64,000 nucleotides of DNA from Nitrospira sp. (GCA_020853775.1 JADYYH010000039.1:1-64000), one strand, 5' to 3'. Shown: positions 8,483 through 18,700, numbered from the stretch's first letter. Notes: generated by a model from the sequence alone, not told the origin. Translations and numbers: made by a program.

Positions 8483-10063
8483 ATGGCTGAATACCTACAT
8501 CCAGGTGTGTACATTGAAGAGATTGAACGCGGGCCGCGCCCGATTGAAGGCGTTCCGACCAGCACAGCCGCCATACTCGGCGAGACGGAACGCGGTCCTA
8601 TTAAACCTCGTCTGGTGACGAGTTATAAAGAATACGAGCGCACATTTGGCCGCGTATTCGACCGCGATAAATATGTCCCCTATGCAGTGAATGGGTTCTT
8701 CGAGAACGGCGGCCGACGCATGTATGTCTGCCGGCTCGTCGGAGAGAACGCGACCTCAGCAACACTGGACGCTGGCGATTTTGTCATTCGGGCGGCGGGT
8801 CCCGGGGCATGGGGGCAACGTGTATGGGCCAATGTCGGTCCGAGCACCACGAAAGCGAAAGACGACAGTCCGATCGGATTTCGATTGAGTCTGGCTTATT
8901 TTGGCGCGGACCAGCCTCTCTTCGACCCTTTTACACAAGAGGGGAGACTGAAGAGACCTCAGCCTTCCCTTATCGAAGAGTTTGACGATTTGGTCGTCGA
9001 TGAAAAGTCTCCGGACTATTACGGCAAGCGCATGCCGTTTATCGATCAAGCCAAAGTAGGGGACATCAATGAGGGACCTGAAAGCTCCGTACTTTGCATT
9101 CTTGTGCGAAAGGCTGGTGCGCAAAAAAATGCCAAGCCGGCTCTTGTCTCGGCCGTGCTCTCTCAGGATGGTACGGACGACGGTCCGCTCGATTCGGCGG
9201 ACTACGAAGGCCGGCCTTTGGCGAATCGAACCCAGGAGCAAGGGTTGGCCGCCCTTGAACTTGATCCATATCGAGAAGTTTCGCTTGTGTATGCTCCGGC
9301 TGCCGACGACAGTGTCGTGCAAAAAGTCATAGCGCATTGCGAGAACATGCGGTTTCGGTTTGCCGTGATTGATTCGAGGAAAGCAGAGGCCAACGCCGCC
9401 GATCTGGATCCGCGAACAAAGTTGCCGACAGACACGTCGTACGCGGCTTTTTATTATCCCTGGATCGCAATCTCCGACCCAATTACAGGCGCACGAAAGA
9501 TCGTTCCGCCCGGCGGGTGTGTCCTTGGCGTCTATGCCCGAACCGATGTGGAGCGCGGCGTGTTTAAAGCGCCGGGAAATGAGGTTGTTCGAGGAGCGCT
9601 GGATCTGGAGTACGACATCAACGAAAGAACCCAGGACATCCTCAATCCGCGAGGCGTCAATGCCATTCGTCGATTCCCCGGCCGTGGAATTCGGATCTGG
9701 GGTGCTCGGACCGTCACGTCCAATGCCTTATGGAAATATGTGAGTGTTCGGCGCCTCTTTATCTATCTTGAACGTTCCATCTACGAAGGTACGCAATGGG
9801 TGGTCTTCGAGCCCAACGACGACAGGCTCTGGGCCCGTGTGGTCGACACGATCCGCCTGTTTTTGAGAACACAGTGGCGTCTCGGCGCGCTCTTTGGTCG
9901 AACCGAGCAGGAAGCCTTCTTCATTACCTGCGATCGCACCACGATGTCGCAGGACGACATCCTCAATGGGCGCCTGATCTGCGAGATCGGCATCGCTCCG
10001 GTTCGACCGGCAGAGTTTGTCATCTTCCGGATTTTCCAAAACACAGCCGAAGCTCAACGTTAG
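8483..10063 (+). CDS. Contractile tail sheath protein
   Basis: The 526-aa protein opens with LHPGVYIEEIERGPRPIEGV, the hallmark of phage tail sheath proteins and Afp2/3/4. The C-terminal sheath domain (LWKYVSVRRLFIYLERSI, then LWARVVDTIRLFLRTQWR, and the final beta-strand segment AEFVIFRIFQN) forms the interlocking handshake arms of the sheath. Only one sheath gene is present, whereas Afp has three. It has its own RBS and is followed after 10 bp by a tube gene. Contraction of the polymer drives the inner tube outward. Confidence 0.96.
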   Translation: MAEYLHPGVYIEEIERGPRPIEGVPTSTAAILGETERGPIKPRLVTSYKEYERTFGRVFDRDKYVPYAVNGFFENGGRRMYVCRLVGENATSATLDAGDFVIRAAGPGAWGQRVWANVGPSTTKAKDDSPIGFRLSLAYFGADQPLFDPFTQEGRLKRPQPSLIEEFDDLVVDEKSPDYYGKRMPFIDQAKVGDINEGPESSVLCILVRKAGAQKNAKPALVSAVLSQDGTDDGPLDSADYEGRPLANRTQEQGLAALELDPYREVSLVYAPAADDSVVQKVIAHCENMRFRFAVIDSRKAEANAADLDPRTKLPTDTSYAAFYYPWIAISDPITGARKIVPPGGCVLGVYARTDVERGVFKAPGNEVVRGALDLEYDINERTQDILNPRGVNAIRRFPGRGIRIWGARTVTSNALWKYVSVRRLFIYLERSIYEGTQWVVFEPNDDRLWARVVDTIRLFLRTQWRLGALFGRTEQEAFFITCDRTTMSQDDILNGRLICEIGIAPVRPAEFVIFRIFQNTAEAQR

Positions 10064-10073
10064 GAGATAAACC

Positions 10074-10517
10074 ATGGCGCGTATCGATCCATTAAGAAAC
10101 TTTCGATTCCGGCTGGAGATCGACAACATTACGCAGGCCGGCTTCAGCGATGTTGCCATTGCCGAGACGACCATTGATGCCGTGGACTACCGCGAGGGCA
10201 CTGATCCGCCTCACGTCCGCAAACTGAGCGGGTTGACCAAGTACGGCAATATCACCTTGAAGTGGGGACTGACGGTAGGAGGGTCGGCGCTGGATCTGTT
10301 CAAGTGGCACGCCGATATTTCTGCAGGCCTCATTAAAGAGCGACGCAAGACCGTTGCAATTGTGGTGCAGGACGAAGCAGGAGTCGACGCCGCGCGCTTC
10401 GTGATCTCGGAAGCGTGGCCGGTCAAGTATGACCCGAGCGATCTCAATGCCAAGGGCAATGAGGTGATGATTGAGCTACTCGAACTTGCCAATGAAGGCA
10501 TCGAGCGTGTCGCCTAG
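10074..10517 (+). CDS. Inner tube protein 1 (gp19/Hcp-like fold)
   Basis: A 147-aa protein beginning RIDPLRNFRFRLEIDNITQAGFSDV, the standard T4 gp19-like / Afp1-type tube pattern, ending in a strand-helix unit (NEVMIELLELANEGIERV). Such proteins stack as hexameric rings to form the tube inside the sheath and hold cargo in the lumen. It is preceded by GGAGATAAACC. A second tube paralogue lies at 11114. Confidence 0.94.
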   Translation: MARIDPLRNFRFRLEIDNITQAGFSDVAIAETTIDAVDYREGTDPPHVRKLSGLTKYGNITLKWGLTVGGSALDLFKWHADISAGLIKERRKTVAIVVQDEAGVDAARFVISEAWPVKYDPSDLNAKGNEVMIELLELANEGIERVA

Positions 10518-10530
10518 GAGGGAGGTGTTT

Positions 10531-10926
10531 ATGGGTATCACCACGAATCATAGTTTCCAGACGGAAATGGAATTCGAATTGCCCAAAGGCTATGTGGATG
10601 AAGGAGGAACGTTACATCGGCATGGCACGATGCGTCTCGCTACTGCGGCTGATGAGATCCTGCCACTACGCGATCCTCGCGTGCAACAGAATGAAGCCTA
10701 TCTCGTGGTAATCGTCTTGTCGAGGGTTATCACGCGTCTCGGTACGTTGGCGGATATTCACACCGGCGTGATCGAGGGCTTGTATGCCTCGGATCTAGCG
10801 CATTTGCAGCGGTTGTATGAAAAGTTCAACGCGGAGGACGTCAGTGCGCAAGAACTGTCACGAGAGAAAGCGTTGGCTGCGGGAGGAAAAACGCTCAGGA
10901 GGGTCACTGCTGTGGGGGAAGCATGA
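10531..10926 (+). CDS. Tail-assembly-protein-like chaperone
   Basis: I chose ATG 10531 behind a strong GGAGGGAGG site. The 131-aa product resembles the phage tail assembly protein family seen between tube genes in eCIS loci: a short beta N-terminus (TEMEFELPKGYVDEGG), the segment ADEILPLRDPRVQQNEAYLVVIVLSRVI, and a helical C-terminus. Its stop overlaps the next ATG (ATGA), so it and the following small protein form a coupled pair, echoing the overlapping gpG/gpGT chaperones of phages. Function by position and pattern. Confidence 0.75.
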   Translation: MGITTNHSFQTEMEFELPKGYVDEGGTLHRHGTMRLATAADEILPLRDPRVQQNEAYLVVIVLSRVITRLGTLADIHTGVIEGLYASDLAHLQRLYEKFNAEDVSAQELSREKALAAGGKTLRRVTAVGEA

Positions 10927-11117
10927 AGGCCTATCCCGTCAAGTCGTTGTACGAGGAGATGGCCTTTATCTCGTACCATTTTCATTGGTCTCACGGTGAA
11001 GTCATGGGACTTGAGCATCGTGAGCGCCGACGCTGGTGCAGAGAGATTTCGGCGATCAATCGAGCACTCGATGGCGCTCCCGCGAACCCTTTTGAGGTGG
11101 GAGGAAGAAGCAAATGA
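10923..11117 (+). CDS. Small DUF6760-like eCIS protein
   Basis: A 64-aa protein with the pattern EEMAFISYHFHWSHGEVMGLEHRERRRW, which I recognise as the short DUF6760-type protein found between tube genes of many eCIS loci. It overlaps both neighbours by 4 bp. By analogy with two-part phage tail chaperones it may be the second component of the assembly chaperone; this analogy is inference. Confidence 0.75.
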   Translation: MKAYPVKSLYEEMAFISYHFHWSHGEVMGLEHRERRRWCREISAINRALDGAPANPFEVGGRSK

Positions 11118-11539
11118 GCCGTCAGGATCCGCTACGTGGCTTTCGGTTTCTTCTCGAAATCGAGGGAATTACGAGTGGTGGTTTCACACGAGTCAAGGGT
11201 CTTTCACGAGAGGTAAAACATGAGTCTTATCGTGAGGGAGGAGTGAATGAGTATGAGCATAAGCTGATCACGCAAGTGTCGTACCCGGTAATTGTGCTCG
11301 AGCGAGGACTGGCGCTGGAGGACTTGTGGAACTGGGCACAGGCCGTTGCTGACGGGGAGGTGCAACGGAAGACCATACGAATCCGACTTCAGAATGAGAC
11401 CGGCGAGAAAATGTTCGCCTGGCAGATCGAACATGCGCTTCCAGTCAAATGGTCATCCTCCGACTTAGACGCTCAAGCGTCGCAAGTCGTCATGGAAAGC
11501 CTTGAACTTGCTCATCATGGATTGAGGAAGGCCGCATGA
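11114..11539 (+). CDS. Inner tube protein 2 (Afp5-like)
   Basis: A 141-aa paralogue of the first tube protein: SRQDPLRGFRFLLEIEGITSGGFTRVKGL at the N-terminus and VVMESLELAHHGLRKA at the end. In Afp/PVC a second tube-type protein forms the ring that joins the baseplate hub to the main tube, and the position just before the LysM and gpD-like genes fits that role. It overlaps both neighbours by 4 bp. Confidence 0.93.
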   Translation: MSRQDPLRGFRFLLEIEGITSGGFTRVKGLSREVKHESYREGGVNEYEHKLITQVSYPVIVLERGLALEDLWNWAQAVADGEVQRKTIRIRLQNETGEKMFAWQIEHALPVKWSSSDLDAQASQVVMESLELAHHGLRKAA

Positions 11540-12555
11540 GCAACCTTGTCGTCAGAGCGATGTTCCAGTTGGCGGCCTGCGTGGCGGCGCGGCGTTTTGT
11601 ACAGCGCCGGCATGGCAACGGGCGACACAACCTCTGGCCTCGAATTATGTTGTGCTGGAGGCGGAAGCCCAAAGGAGCGACAGATTTAAGGACCGCTAGT
11701 AAAGCACGGATGGGAGAAACCTTCTGGCACCCTCAATTCCATCTTCACCTCAAGATATTGAACCGCAGGGTATTAGCTCGCGAGACCTTGCAGGGAATCC
11801 ACCAGGCAGCAACAACTCGGGAATCGCAACGAATTCTGCCCACTTATCAATTGAAGATACTTCATAGAAAGTTTTATGGAGTCGGTTCGCCATCCAAGCC
11901 CCAATCCTCACATCTTTTTCATGACACTGTACCATCATGGCGGCCAGAACATGGCAGCGTGCCAATATCATTTCGCACAAGGATACTGGCGGTTGTCCGA
12001 GCGGAGAGTGGCGGAAACAGACTCGTGCCCGGCACACAGGGGCGGATCTTACGACGGACCGCTCGAAGGGCCTGGGTTGATCGGGTGGCAGTATCCAAGT
12101 TCTTGGTATCCGGACAAGAATCCGTCTTGAAGCGCGCGATACTGCGAAGGGAGTTTGTCTCACAGCAGATGAATTCAAAGGCTATTGACCATACCAAGAT
12201 CAAGAGCGGCTCTGAGTGTGTATGGAGTCACAGATCACAGTCGTCGCTCCAAATTCCAGATCCGAGAATGCATCAGGAGGCGCCGCTTCTCTTCCGTCGG
12301 CAGTCGAGCAGCGCGGCGAAGCAAGAACAAATAGTTGTTTCATCTCCCGGATCTCGATCGGCTGCGCCACCGCAGGTATCGGCTGCCCACCTTAGTCTAT
12401 CGACTCAATCGATAGAGTTACCACCTCGCCTCGGAGGGGCTGGGTCAGCGCAGGCAATGACCATTGATCCTGTGTTGTTGAATCGCCTGACAGATGATGT
12501 GATTCGTCGTGTGGAGCAGCGCGTACGGATCGAACGCGAGCGGCGAGGACTGTGA
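11536..12555 (+). CDS. Hypothetical eCIS protein, basic, with conserved C-terminal helix
   Basis: The 339-aa frame overlaps the tube-2 stop (ATGA). Its first ~300 residues are Arg/His/Ser-rich, low in predicted structure and match nothing I know. Only the last ~35 residues (DPVLLNRLTDDVIRRVEQRV then RIERERRGL) look like the conserved amphipathic C-terminal helix seen in small eCIS proteins at this position. The amino-acid composition of the middle is unusual for the locus and could reflect a disordered linker or an old frameshift. Context suggests a hub-proximal role; no function can be assigned. Confidence 0.55.
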   Translation: MSNLVVRAMFQLAACVAARRFVQRRHGNGRHNLWPRIMLCWRRKPKGATDLRTASKARMGETFWHPQFHLHLKILNRRVLARETLQGIHQAATTRESQRILPTYQLKILHRKFYGVGSPSKPQSSHLFHDTVPSWRPEHGSVPISFRTRILAVVRAESGGNRLVPGTQGRILRRTARRAWVDRVAVSKFLVSGQESVLKRAILRREFVSQQMNSKAIDHTKIKSGSECVWSHRSQSSLQIPDPRMHQEAPLLFRRQSSSAAKQEQIVVSSPGSRSAAPPQVSAAHLSLSTQSIELPPRLGGAGSAQAMTIDPVLLNRLTDDVIRRVEQRVRIERERRGL

Positions 12556-12562
12556 GAGCAAC

Positions 12563-13261
12563 ATGAGCAGGAATCAGCTGAAGAAAGCCACAATCACCGT
12601 TCTCGAGGGTGTGGACAAGAATAAAGTTATTTCCGTGCTGTTTAATCCGACCGAGTACAGCTTCGAACGGTCCAATTCCTATAAAACCACGCCGGTTCCA
12701 GGGCTCGGAACGCCGCTTTTACAGTTCGTCAACGGTGAAGCTGATCACTTGAGTATGGACCTGTTCCTCGACGATTACACCGATCCCACCGGCCCAACAT
12801 CGTTGCAACAGAAAGAGAATGCTCCGCTCGCAAAACGGTTGGCGGACATATCGAAGCTGCTGGAGGTCGATCGAGATCTCCACGCGCCGCCCCCTGTCCG
12901 GTTCAATTGGGGGCCAATGGAGTTCTCCGCCGTCATTGAGAAGCTCGGACGTAAGGTGACGATGTTTCATCCAGACGGTTCTCCCGCCCGAGCGACTCTG
13001 TCGGTCAGCTTCAAGGAGTATCGCACGCTGCGCCAACAACTTGAGGATCCTCGGCGCGAGTCAGCCGACAAGACGAAACGTCGAGTGGTGGTTGGACGGG
13101 AACAACTGTGGTGGGTTGCCGCGCGAGAATACGATAATCCAAATGAATGGATGAGGATCGCAGAAGCCAACGATCTCGACGATCCTCGTGACATCAAGCC
13201 AGGAGACTGGCTCTTCCTGCCCCCGATGGAGCATCCGAATGGAACTGGCAACGCTCGCTAA
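12563..13261 (+). CDS. LysM-containing tube-initiator protein (Afp7-like, CIS tube protein)
   Basis: I chose ATG 12563. The 232-aa product has the CIS tube protein pattern (TVLEGVDKNKVISVLFNPTE with SFERSNSYKTTPVPG) and a C-terminal LysM module (EQLWWVAAREYDNPNEWMRI then IKPGDWLFLPP). Afp7/T4 gp53-like proteins sit between tube and baseplate hub, the LysM contacting other baseplate subunits. The stop lies 23 bp inside the next gene. Confidence 0.9.
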   Translation: MSRNQLKKATITVLEGVDKNKVISVLFNPTEYSFERSNSYKTTPVPGLGTPLLQFVNGEADHLSMDLFLDDYTDPTGPTSLQQKENAPLAKRLADISKLLEVDRDLHAPPPVRFNWGPMEFSAVIEKLGRKVTMFHPDGSPARATLSVSFKEYRTLRQQLEDPRRESADKTKRRVVVGREQLWWVAAREYDNPNEWMRIAEANDLDDPRDIKPGDWLFLPPMEHPNGTGNAR

Positions 13262-14354
13262 GAAGTACGGCGAATTTTATGCTCCCGCCTACGTCGTCTT
13301 GGTAGGAGGGAAGGATTTGATGCGTGGTCTCTTCGTTGCGGTGAGCCAGGTTGAGGTCGACCTTGTCCTGGGCGCAGCATCACGGTTCAGTTTTACGGTC
13401 TCCGATTGTTACAGCCACAAGTTGCGGAGGTTTGAAACGGGGGATGGTGAGGATTTATTGAGCATCTTAGCGTTTGGGGCAGAGGTCAAGATCTTCATGG
13501 GATATCGGGACGCCGAGTCGATGCCCATCGCAACACAAGGGATGATTACTGAAATCTCTATGAATTTTCCCGAAAGCGGCTCGCCTGAGTTGACAATTGC
13601 CGGATACGATCATGGATTTGCGCTGACGATCGGAAAAAGTTCCCGCAGTTGGTCTAAAGCACGGGACAGCGAAGCGGTGCACGAGATTGCGAGCTTCCAT
13701 AATTTAGGCGCGAGTATCCAGCGTACTTCCGAAACACATGCTCAGATCAAGCAGAGTCAGCAGAGCGATTGGGAGTTTCTAAAGAAGCTCGCGACCGATC
13801 GCAATCATTTTGAGCTGTATGTCGATGAGAATAAGACGCTTCATTTCGGCAAGGCGAACGAGGACGCCGATCCCGTAGCGACACTCGTCTACGGTGAAGG
13901 GCTACTGAGCTTCAAACCTCAAGCGAATCTCGCTGGCCAGGTGACCAAAGTAGAGCTCTACGGGTGGAATCCAAAAACCAAGAAGGAGTTCATCGGGAGG
14001 GCCAGTGCGGGGGAAGAAATAGGGCGTAAGGGAAAGAGCGCCGGAGAATATCTGAAAGCGTTCGTTCGTGATCCGAAAAAACAGCCGGCGTTGCGGTTGC
14101 GGCAACCGGTGTTCACCCAGGCCGAAGCCGATCAGCGGGCCAAGGCGGCATTGAGCGAACGCGCCAAGGAGTTTCTGACCGGAGAAGGGGAGGCCATCGG
14201 ACTGCCGGAAATACGTCCAGACCGTACGGTCCAGTTGGATAAACTTGGGGCAGTGTTTTCGAAGAAGTACTACATCCAACAGGCAACACATAAGATCGAT
14301 TCGAGCGGCTATCGAACACGGTTCAAAATCAAAGAGCCCGATGACAGGGGGTAA
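13239..14354 (+). CDS. Baseplate hub protein, phage late control gene D (gpD/gp27-like)
   Basis: ATG 13239 gives a 371-aa protein starting MELATLAKKYGEFYAPAYVV. The tandem barrel architecture of gpD/VgrG hubs is visible in FSFTVSDCYSHKLRRFE, VKIFMGYRDAES, TEISMNFPESGSPELTIAGYD and QSDWEFLKKLATDRNHFELY. In this locus hub (gpD) and spike (gpV) are separate genes, whereas Afp8 and VgrG fuse them. A trimer of this protein should adapt hexameric tube symmetry to the trimeric spike. Confidence 0.93.
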   Translation: MELATLAKKYGEFYAPAYVVLVGGKDLMRGLFVAVSQVEVDLVLGAASRFSFTVSDCYSHKLRRFETGDGEDLLSILAFGAEVKIFMGYRDAESMPIATQGMITEISMNFPESGSPELTIAGYDHGFALTIGKSSRSWSKARDSEAVHEIASFHNLGASIQRTSETHAQIKQSQQSDWEFLKKLATDRNHFELYVDENKTLHFGKANEDADPVATLVYGEGLLSFKPQANLAGQVTKVELYGWNPKTKKEFIGRASAGEEIGRKGKSAGEYLKAFVRDPKKQPALRLRQPVFTQAEADQRAKAALSERAKEFLTGEGEAIGLPEIRPDRTVQLDKLGAVFSKKYYIQQATHKIDSSGYRTRFKIKEPDDRG

Positions 14355-14358
14355 ACAC

Positions 14359-14997
14359 ATGATACTAGGGGGCGGCTCATCGAACGAAGTCATGCACGAA
14401 TCAGGCGGCTACATAAAAGGTGTAGCCATTGCGCTGGTGACTCAAAACAAAGACGAGGACGGGTTGTGCCGAGTCAAGGTGCGGTATCCCTGGCATGAGA
14501 ATCAACATGAGAGTTATTGGGCCAGGCTGGCCATGCCGATGGCTGGAAAAGAACGGGGAATGGTGTTCATACCGGAAGTCGGCGACGAAGTCGTCGTGGC
14601 ATTCGAGCGGGAGGACCTGCGGTTCCCCTTCATTCTTGGCGCACTCCACAATGGGCAGGACAAGCCTCCGCTGGCAAACAACGACGGGAAAAACGACAAG
14701 CGGATCCTCAAGTCACGGAAGAAACACTACCTGCTGTTCGACGATGGAGCGAAAGGGGTCGTCGAACTCACGCATGAGAAGGGACGCAAGGTCATTCTCG
14801 ATGACAATGGCTTTGTTGTGCAGGACGAGAAGGGGAACATCGTCAAAGTCGACAGCAGCAGCGGCGCAATGACCATTGAGGCCAAGGGGCGACTCAGCAT
14901 CAAAGCCGCCACGATTAGTATCGAGGCGACCGGTACGCTTGAGGTCAAGGCCAACGCGACGCTCACGATTCGCGGATCGCTCGTCAATATTAATTGA
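14359..14997 (+). CDS. Baseplate spike protein (gpV/gp5-like, VgrG C-terminal type)
   Basis: I chose ATG 14359, preceded by GGGGGT; ATG 14341 would add six residues and overlap the hub gene. The 212-aa product has an OB-fold domain (KGVAIALVTQNKDEDGLCRV, ESYWARLAMPMAGKERGMVF, PEVGDEVVVAFEREDLR) and a C-terminal run of short beta repeats (ITIEAKGRLSIKAATISIEA-like) that forms a trimeric beta-helical needle. It is tipped by the PAAR protein encoded next. Confidence 0.94.
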   Translation: MILGGGSSNEVMHESGGYIKGVAIALVTQNKDEDGLCRVKVRYPWHENQHESYWARLAMPMAGKERGMVFIPEVGDEVVVAFEREDLRFPFILGALHNGQDKPPLANNDGKNDKRILKSRKKHYLLFDDGAKGVVELTHEKGRKVILDDNGFVVQDEKGNIVKVDSSSGAMTIEAKGRLSIKAATISIEATGTLEVKANATLTIRGSLVNIN

Positions 14998-15007
14998 AAG
15001 AGGTGCG

Positions 15008-15304
15008 ATGGGACAACCAGCGGCACGTCTCGGGGACAGTACGAGTCATGGAACACCGCTCGGACCTGGGCCTGGTAGCCCAACTGTATTGATCGGCGGG
15101 CAGCCAGCTTGGCGGGCGATGTCGGATACGCATGCTTGTCCGCTGTCCGATGGTCCGAAACCTCACGTCGGCGGTGTCGTGGCTGCGGGCAGCATGACCG
15201 TAATGATCGGTGGCTTGCCAGCCGCACGCCAGGGGGACGTGGTCGTCGAAGTCGGGCCGCCGAATGCCATCGCCATGGGCGCACCAACGGTGATGATCGG
15301 ATGA
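15008..15304 (+). CDS. PAAR-domain spike tip protein
   Basis: A 98-aa protein made almost wholly of PAAR repeats: QPAARLGDSTSHG, PTVLIGGQPAWR, GSMTVMIGGLPAARQGD and AMGAPTVMIG. The HG and THACPL segments carry the histidines and cysteine that bind a metal ion at the cone tip in the family. It sharpens the spike made by the upstream gpV-like protein. The stop overlaps the next ATG. Confidence 0.95.
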   Translation: MGQPAARLGDSTSHGTPLGPGPGSPTVLIGGQPAWRAMSDTHACPLSDGPKPHVGGVVAAGSMTVMIGGLPAARQGDVVVEVGPPNAIAMGAPTVMIG

Positions 15305-15729
15305 AGACAGAGTACACAACAGAGGACCGCAAAGACTTTCTTGGCCGCGGATGGGCCATGCCAGTGGAACTCGATCCGCGCACAGGATTGGTGGCGAGCG
15401 TCGCTTATGAGGAAGATATTCGACAGTCCATCATAATCATCCTCGAAACTGCGCCGGGTGAACGTGTCATGCGGCCCAACTTCGGATGCGGCATCCATGA
15501 ACTCGTCTTTAGCGTCGTCGATAGCACAGCCATTCAGCAAATCCGCTCGACGGTCCAAGAGGCGCTACGCCGTTGCGAGGCGCGCATCGATGTCCTGGAG
15601 GTGACGGTCGAGGAAGCGGCGACGACGCAAGGTAAGTTGTTGGTTCAGATCGAGTATCGTGTGCGCAAGACGAATCAGACCGGCAACCTGGTGTTTCCGT
15701 TTTATTTCCGTGAGGGAGGGCGGTCGTGA
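15301..15729 (+). CDS. Baseplate wedge protein gp25/gpW-like (Afp9-like)
   Basis: A 142-aa protein with the gp25 signature: DFLGRGWAMPVELDPRTG near the N-terminus, EEDIRQSIIIILETAPGERV, then MRPNFGCGIHELVF and a closing strand pair. In contractile machines gp25 nucleates sheath polymerisation and anchors it to the wedge. It overlaps both the PAAR gene and the following J gene by 4 bp. Confidence 0.95.
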   Translation: MKTEYTTEDRKDFLGRGWAMPVELDPRTGLVASVAYEEDIRQSIIIILETAPGERVMRPNFGCGIHELVFSVVDSTAIQQIRSTVQEALRRCEARIDVLEVTVEEAATTQGKLLVQIEYRVRKTNQTGNLVFPFYFREGGRS

Positions 15730-18700
15730 AAGCACCGCGTCCACCCAGATTCGAGAAACGACGGGCAGCAGATTTCTCCGCCGAGCTGCGTACGCGTGCT
15801 CAAGCCTGGCTGCCTGCCTGGGATTTGCCCGAGAGCCGGCGCGATTTCGGGTACGCCTTGCTGGAGATTGCAGCCCGGTTCAATTCCGAAGTCGCCGAAC
15901 GCCTCGATGATGTCGGTGAGAAAATGCGGCGAGGTTTTCTCGATTGGCTCGCCGTGCGGGGGATGGCAGCAAGGCCGTCTCGATTACCTGTCGTCCTAAA
16001 GTTGGCAGACTCGGCCCCAGAGGCCGTGCTGGCGTCAGCGCCGGTGCAGTTGCAAGCAGAGGCTGATGGGTCGTCGGTCATGTTGGAGACAGAAGAAGAT
16101 CTACGCATCGTACCGGGCCGCCTCGACGTGATCGTCGGCGTCGATGCGGACAAAGATGAGTTCTATCTCTCGCCTCCGGGGCTAAGCGATCTCAAGACAC
16201 CGGAGCCTTTGCCGACACAGTGGCGGCTCAAGTCCTTCGCGGCGGCTGGAGCGAAGAACCTTCAACTTGATCCGGACACGGGATTAGTTCTCGACATGAT
16301 TGTCGAGGCCGAAGGAAAGCAATACAAAATCACCCAGGCTGAGAAGGACATCGTCACCCTTGAGCCTCCATTGGGCGAAGGACTCAACGAAGGACAAGTA
16401 GTGGAGAAAGTCACGACCTTCGTTCCCTTTGGTGGCATCGCACACAACTGGCAGGAGCACGTTTTGTATCTGGGCGATGCGGATCTACTCAACATCGAGG
16501 CCGAGGCGAAAATTGAAGTGGTGGGCGCGAAAAGCGTTGGCGACGACGTCAGCTGGCAGTACTCGGCAGGAGATGAAAAAGACTGGCAGCCGCTGAAACT
16601 CGCCGAAAGACAGACATCCGATGGTGTTGTGTTGATGAAGCCGAAAGGCGCCATTGAAACGAAGAAGGTCAAAGAAATCAGCAGTCGATGGATTCGTGCG
16701 TACAAGAAGACGGCAACCGGGGCCCCATTCCGGACCAATAGAGAACTCGGTCTTCGCATTAACTCAATAGATTGTGACAAGAAACTGAAAAACCTGAAGT
16801 GTGAGGACACGGAGAGCACGCCCTCGGCAGCGGCCGAAGCTATGGCCAATACGACGCCGCTTGTTCTTGACACACCGTTCTTCCCCCTCGGTAAACAACC
16901 AAAGCAGTTTGACGCGTTCTATCTAGGAAGTGAGGAAGCGTTCTCCAAGAAGAAAGCGGAAGTCCAACTTTGTTTTCAGCTGGCGGATTTGAGTTTCGCG
17001 GCGCTCTCGACTGTGGCCGTGGACCAGCCAACACCTGGGACCAGCATCATCGCGGGCGTGGGTCAGGACCGTTTCCTGCACCTCCTGCAGTTCAACCCCA
17101 CAAGCCGGACCCTGACGAAATTTCGCGATCGAGAACCTCTGCAACCCCCGCTGTCGGGATTTTTCGGGGCAGCACCGTCAACGCCTAACCCGGTGGCACT
17201 GGACAGCCAGCCACTCTGGCGATTGCCAATGTGGGTTGAAAATTCTTTCGATGGTCTCTTTGGGCAAGAGCTTCTAGTTGCGATGACTGCTGGCAACGAC
17301 GTCTGGTTGTGGCGCGAAATGCTCAATCTCCCTGTTTTAAGTGGCTGGTTTCCGCTTGGACAGCTGCCTGTCGGCGGAACGGGCACTCCGGTTCCTGTCG
17401 CAGGCCTGCTTTATCTGGCGGATGCAGCACAGTCAAAGATCGTGGCCTTATGCCACAGCAAGCTTTTTGTCCGTGACTGGCCAGCTGAGACCCAGTGGCA
17501 GCCAGTAGACACGCTCGATGCCGCTAATAATCCGGTGGTATTGAGGTCCGTCGTTCCCGTCTTGTTGGATAACGGCTCTGGTCAACTTGTCACTTCCGTT
17601 TCGGCTGGTATGGTTGGGGTTTCCGACACAAACGATCTCTATTCTGTTGACACAGCGGGTCTGTGCACATTTCTAGCCAATGGCTTCGAGACTGATATAC
17701 GTCCTGCTGCCTTCCGGGACTCGACGAACATTACGACAGTTGTGGGTGTTGATTTGTCTGATCCGCCAAAACTCATAGCCTTCCGAAACACAGCCTCGAG
17801 TGCCACGGTAGATGTTCCGTCGTCTTCCAAAGTGGTAAGAGCAATCGAAGTAATGCTTTCTAATAGCGAGCTTCACTTTCTCGTATCAGCCAAAGGAAGC
17901 GCGTCGAGCTATCTGGTGGACTGGACACCGTTCGGCGTAATGACCACGCCAATTGCATCGGAGGTTCCGCCTGAAGTCGGTCAAGTCGGTGGTGCGCCAT
18001 GCGCACTTCTCCACGGCGTCATTATCCCCGGCGCAAACGCCGATCTGCTGGTCACCGACTTCGATGTCACTCGCCGGAAGGTAAGAACCGTAACCATTGA
18101 GATTGGCATCGTGGTGCCGGATTCTATTCCTGCTCTCGCCGTCAACGACAAGATCGTGCGCAAGGCGGCAAATGGCGGTCCCGAGCATCGCCTTGTGACC
18201 GGAACCGGTCTCACGAAGGCGGGCGAGACCTTCTATCCCATAGATTCAGATTTTCCGCCTACTACAACTGGTCCATTACTGGCCTACAAGCTACCCGCTA
18301 CGTTGTCTGGGGAGTTCAAAGATCCTGTACATCACCCAAAGCAGTTCACTCTCGACTCCAGCGACCACGAGACTGCGAAAGGATCCTGGCTGTTGATCGA
18401 CAGCCGCTTTTACACTGTGGATGACCTGAATACGACGGTTGATCCGTGGATAGCAACGATCTCTTCTCCGACCACGAATTCATTGCCAGCTTCGCCACCG
18501 AATACCAAGAGCTATGTACGTCCGATTACCACCGACGGCCGTGTGGCTCCATTCATGCACCTTGACAGCACTAACAACGACTGGGACGCTGGTTTGCTGC
18601 AACGGATCAAGCTCGTGTTTCCTGGGCGAAACCCATCGGAGCAGAGCGGTAAGGCGTTCAGCTTCCTCGGAAACAATCCAGTCTATGTTGTTCTCGGCCA

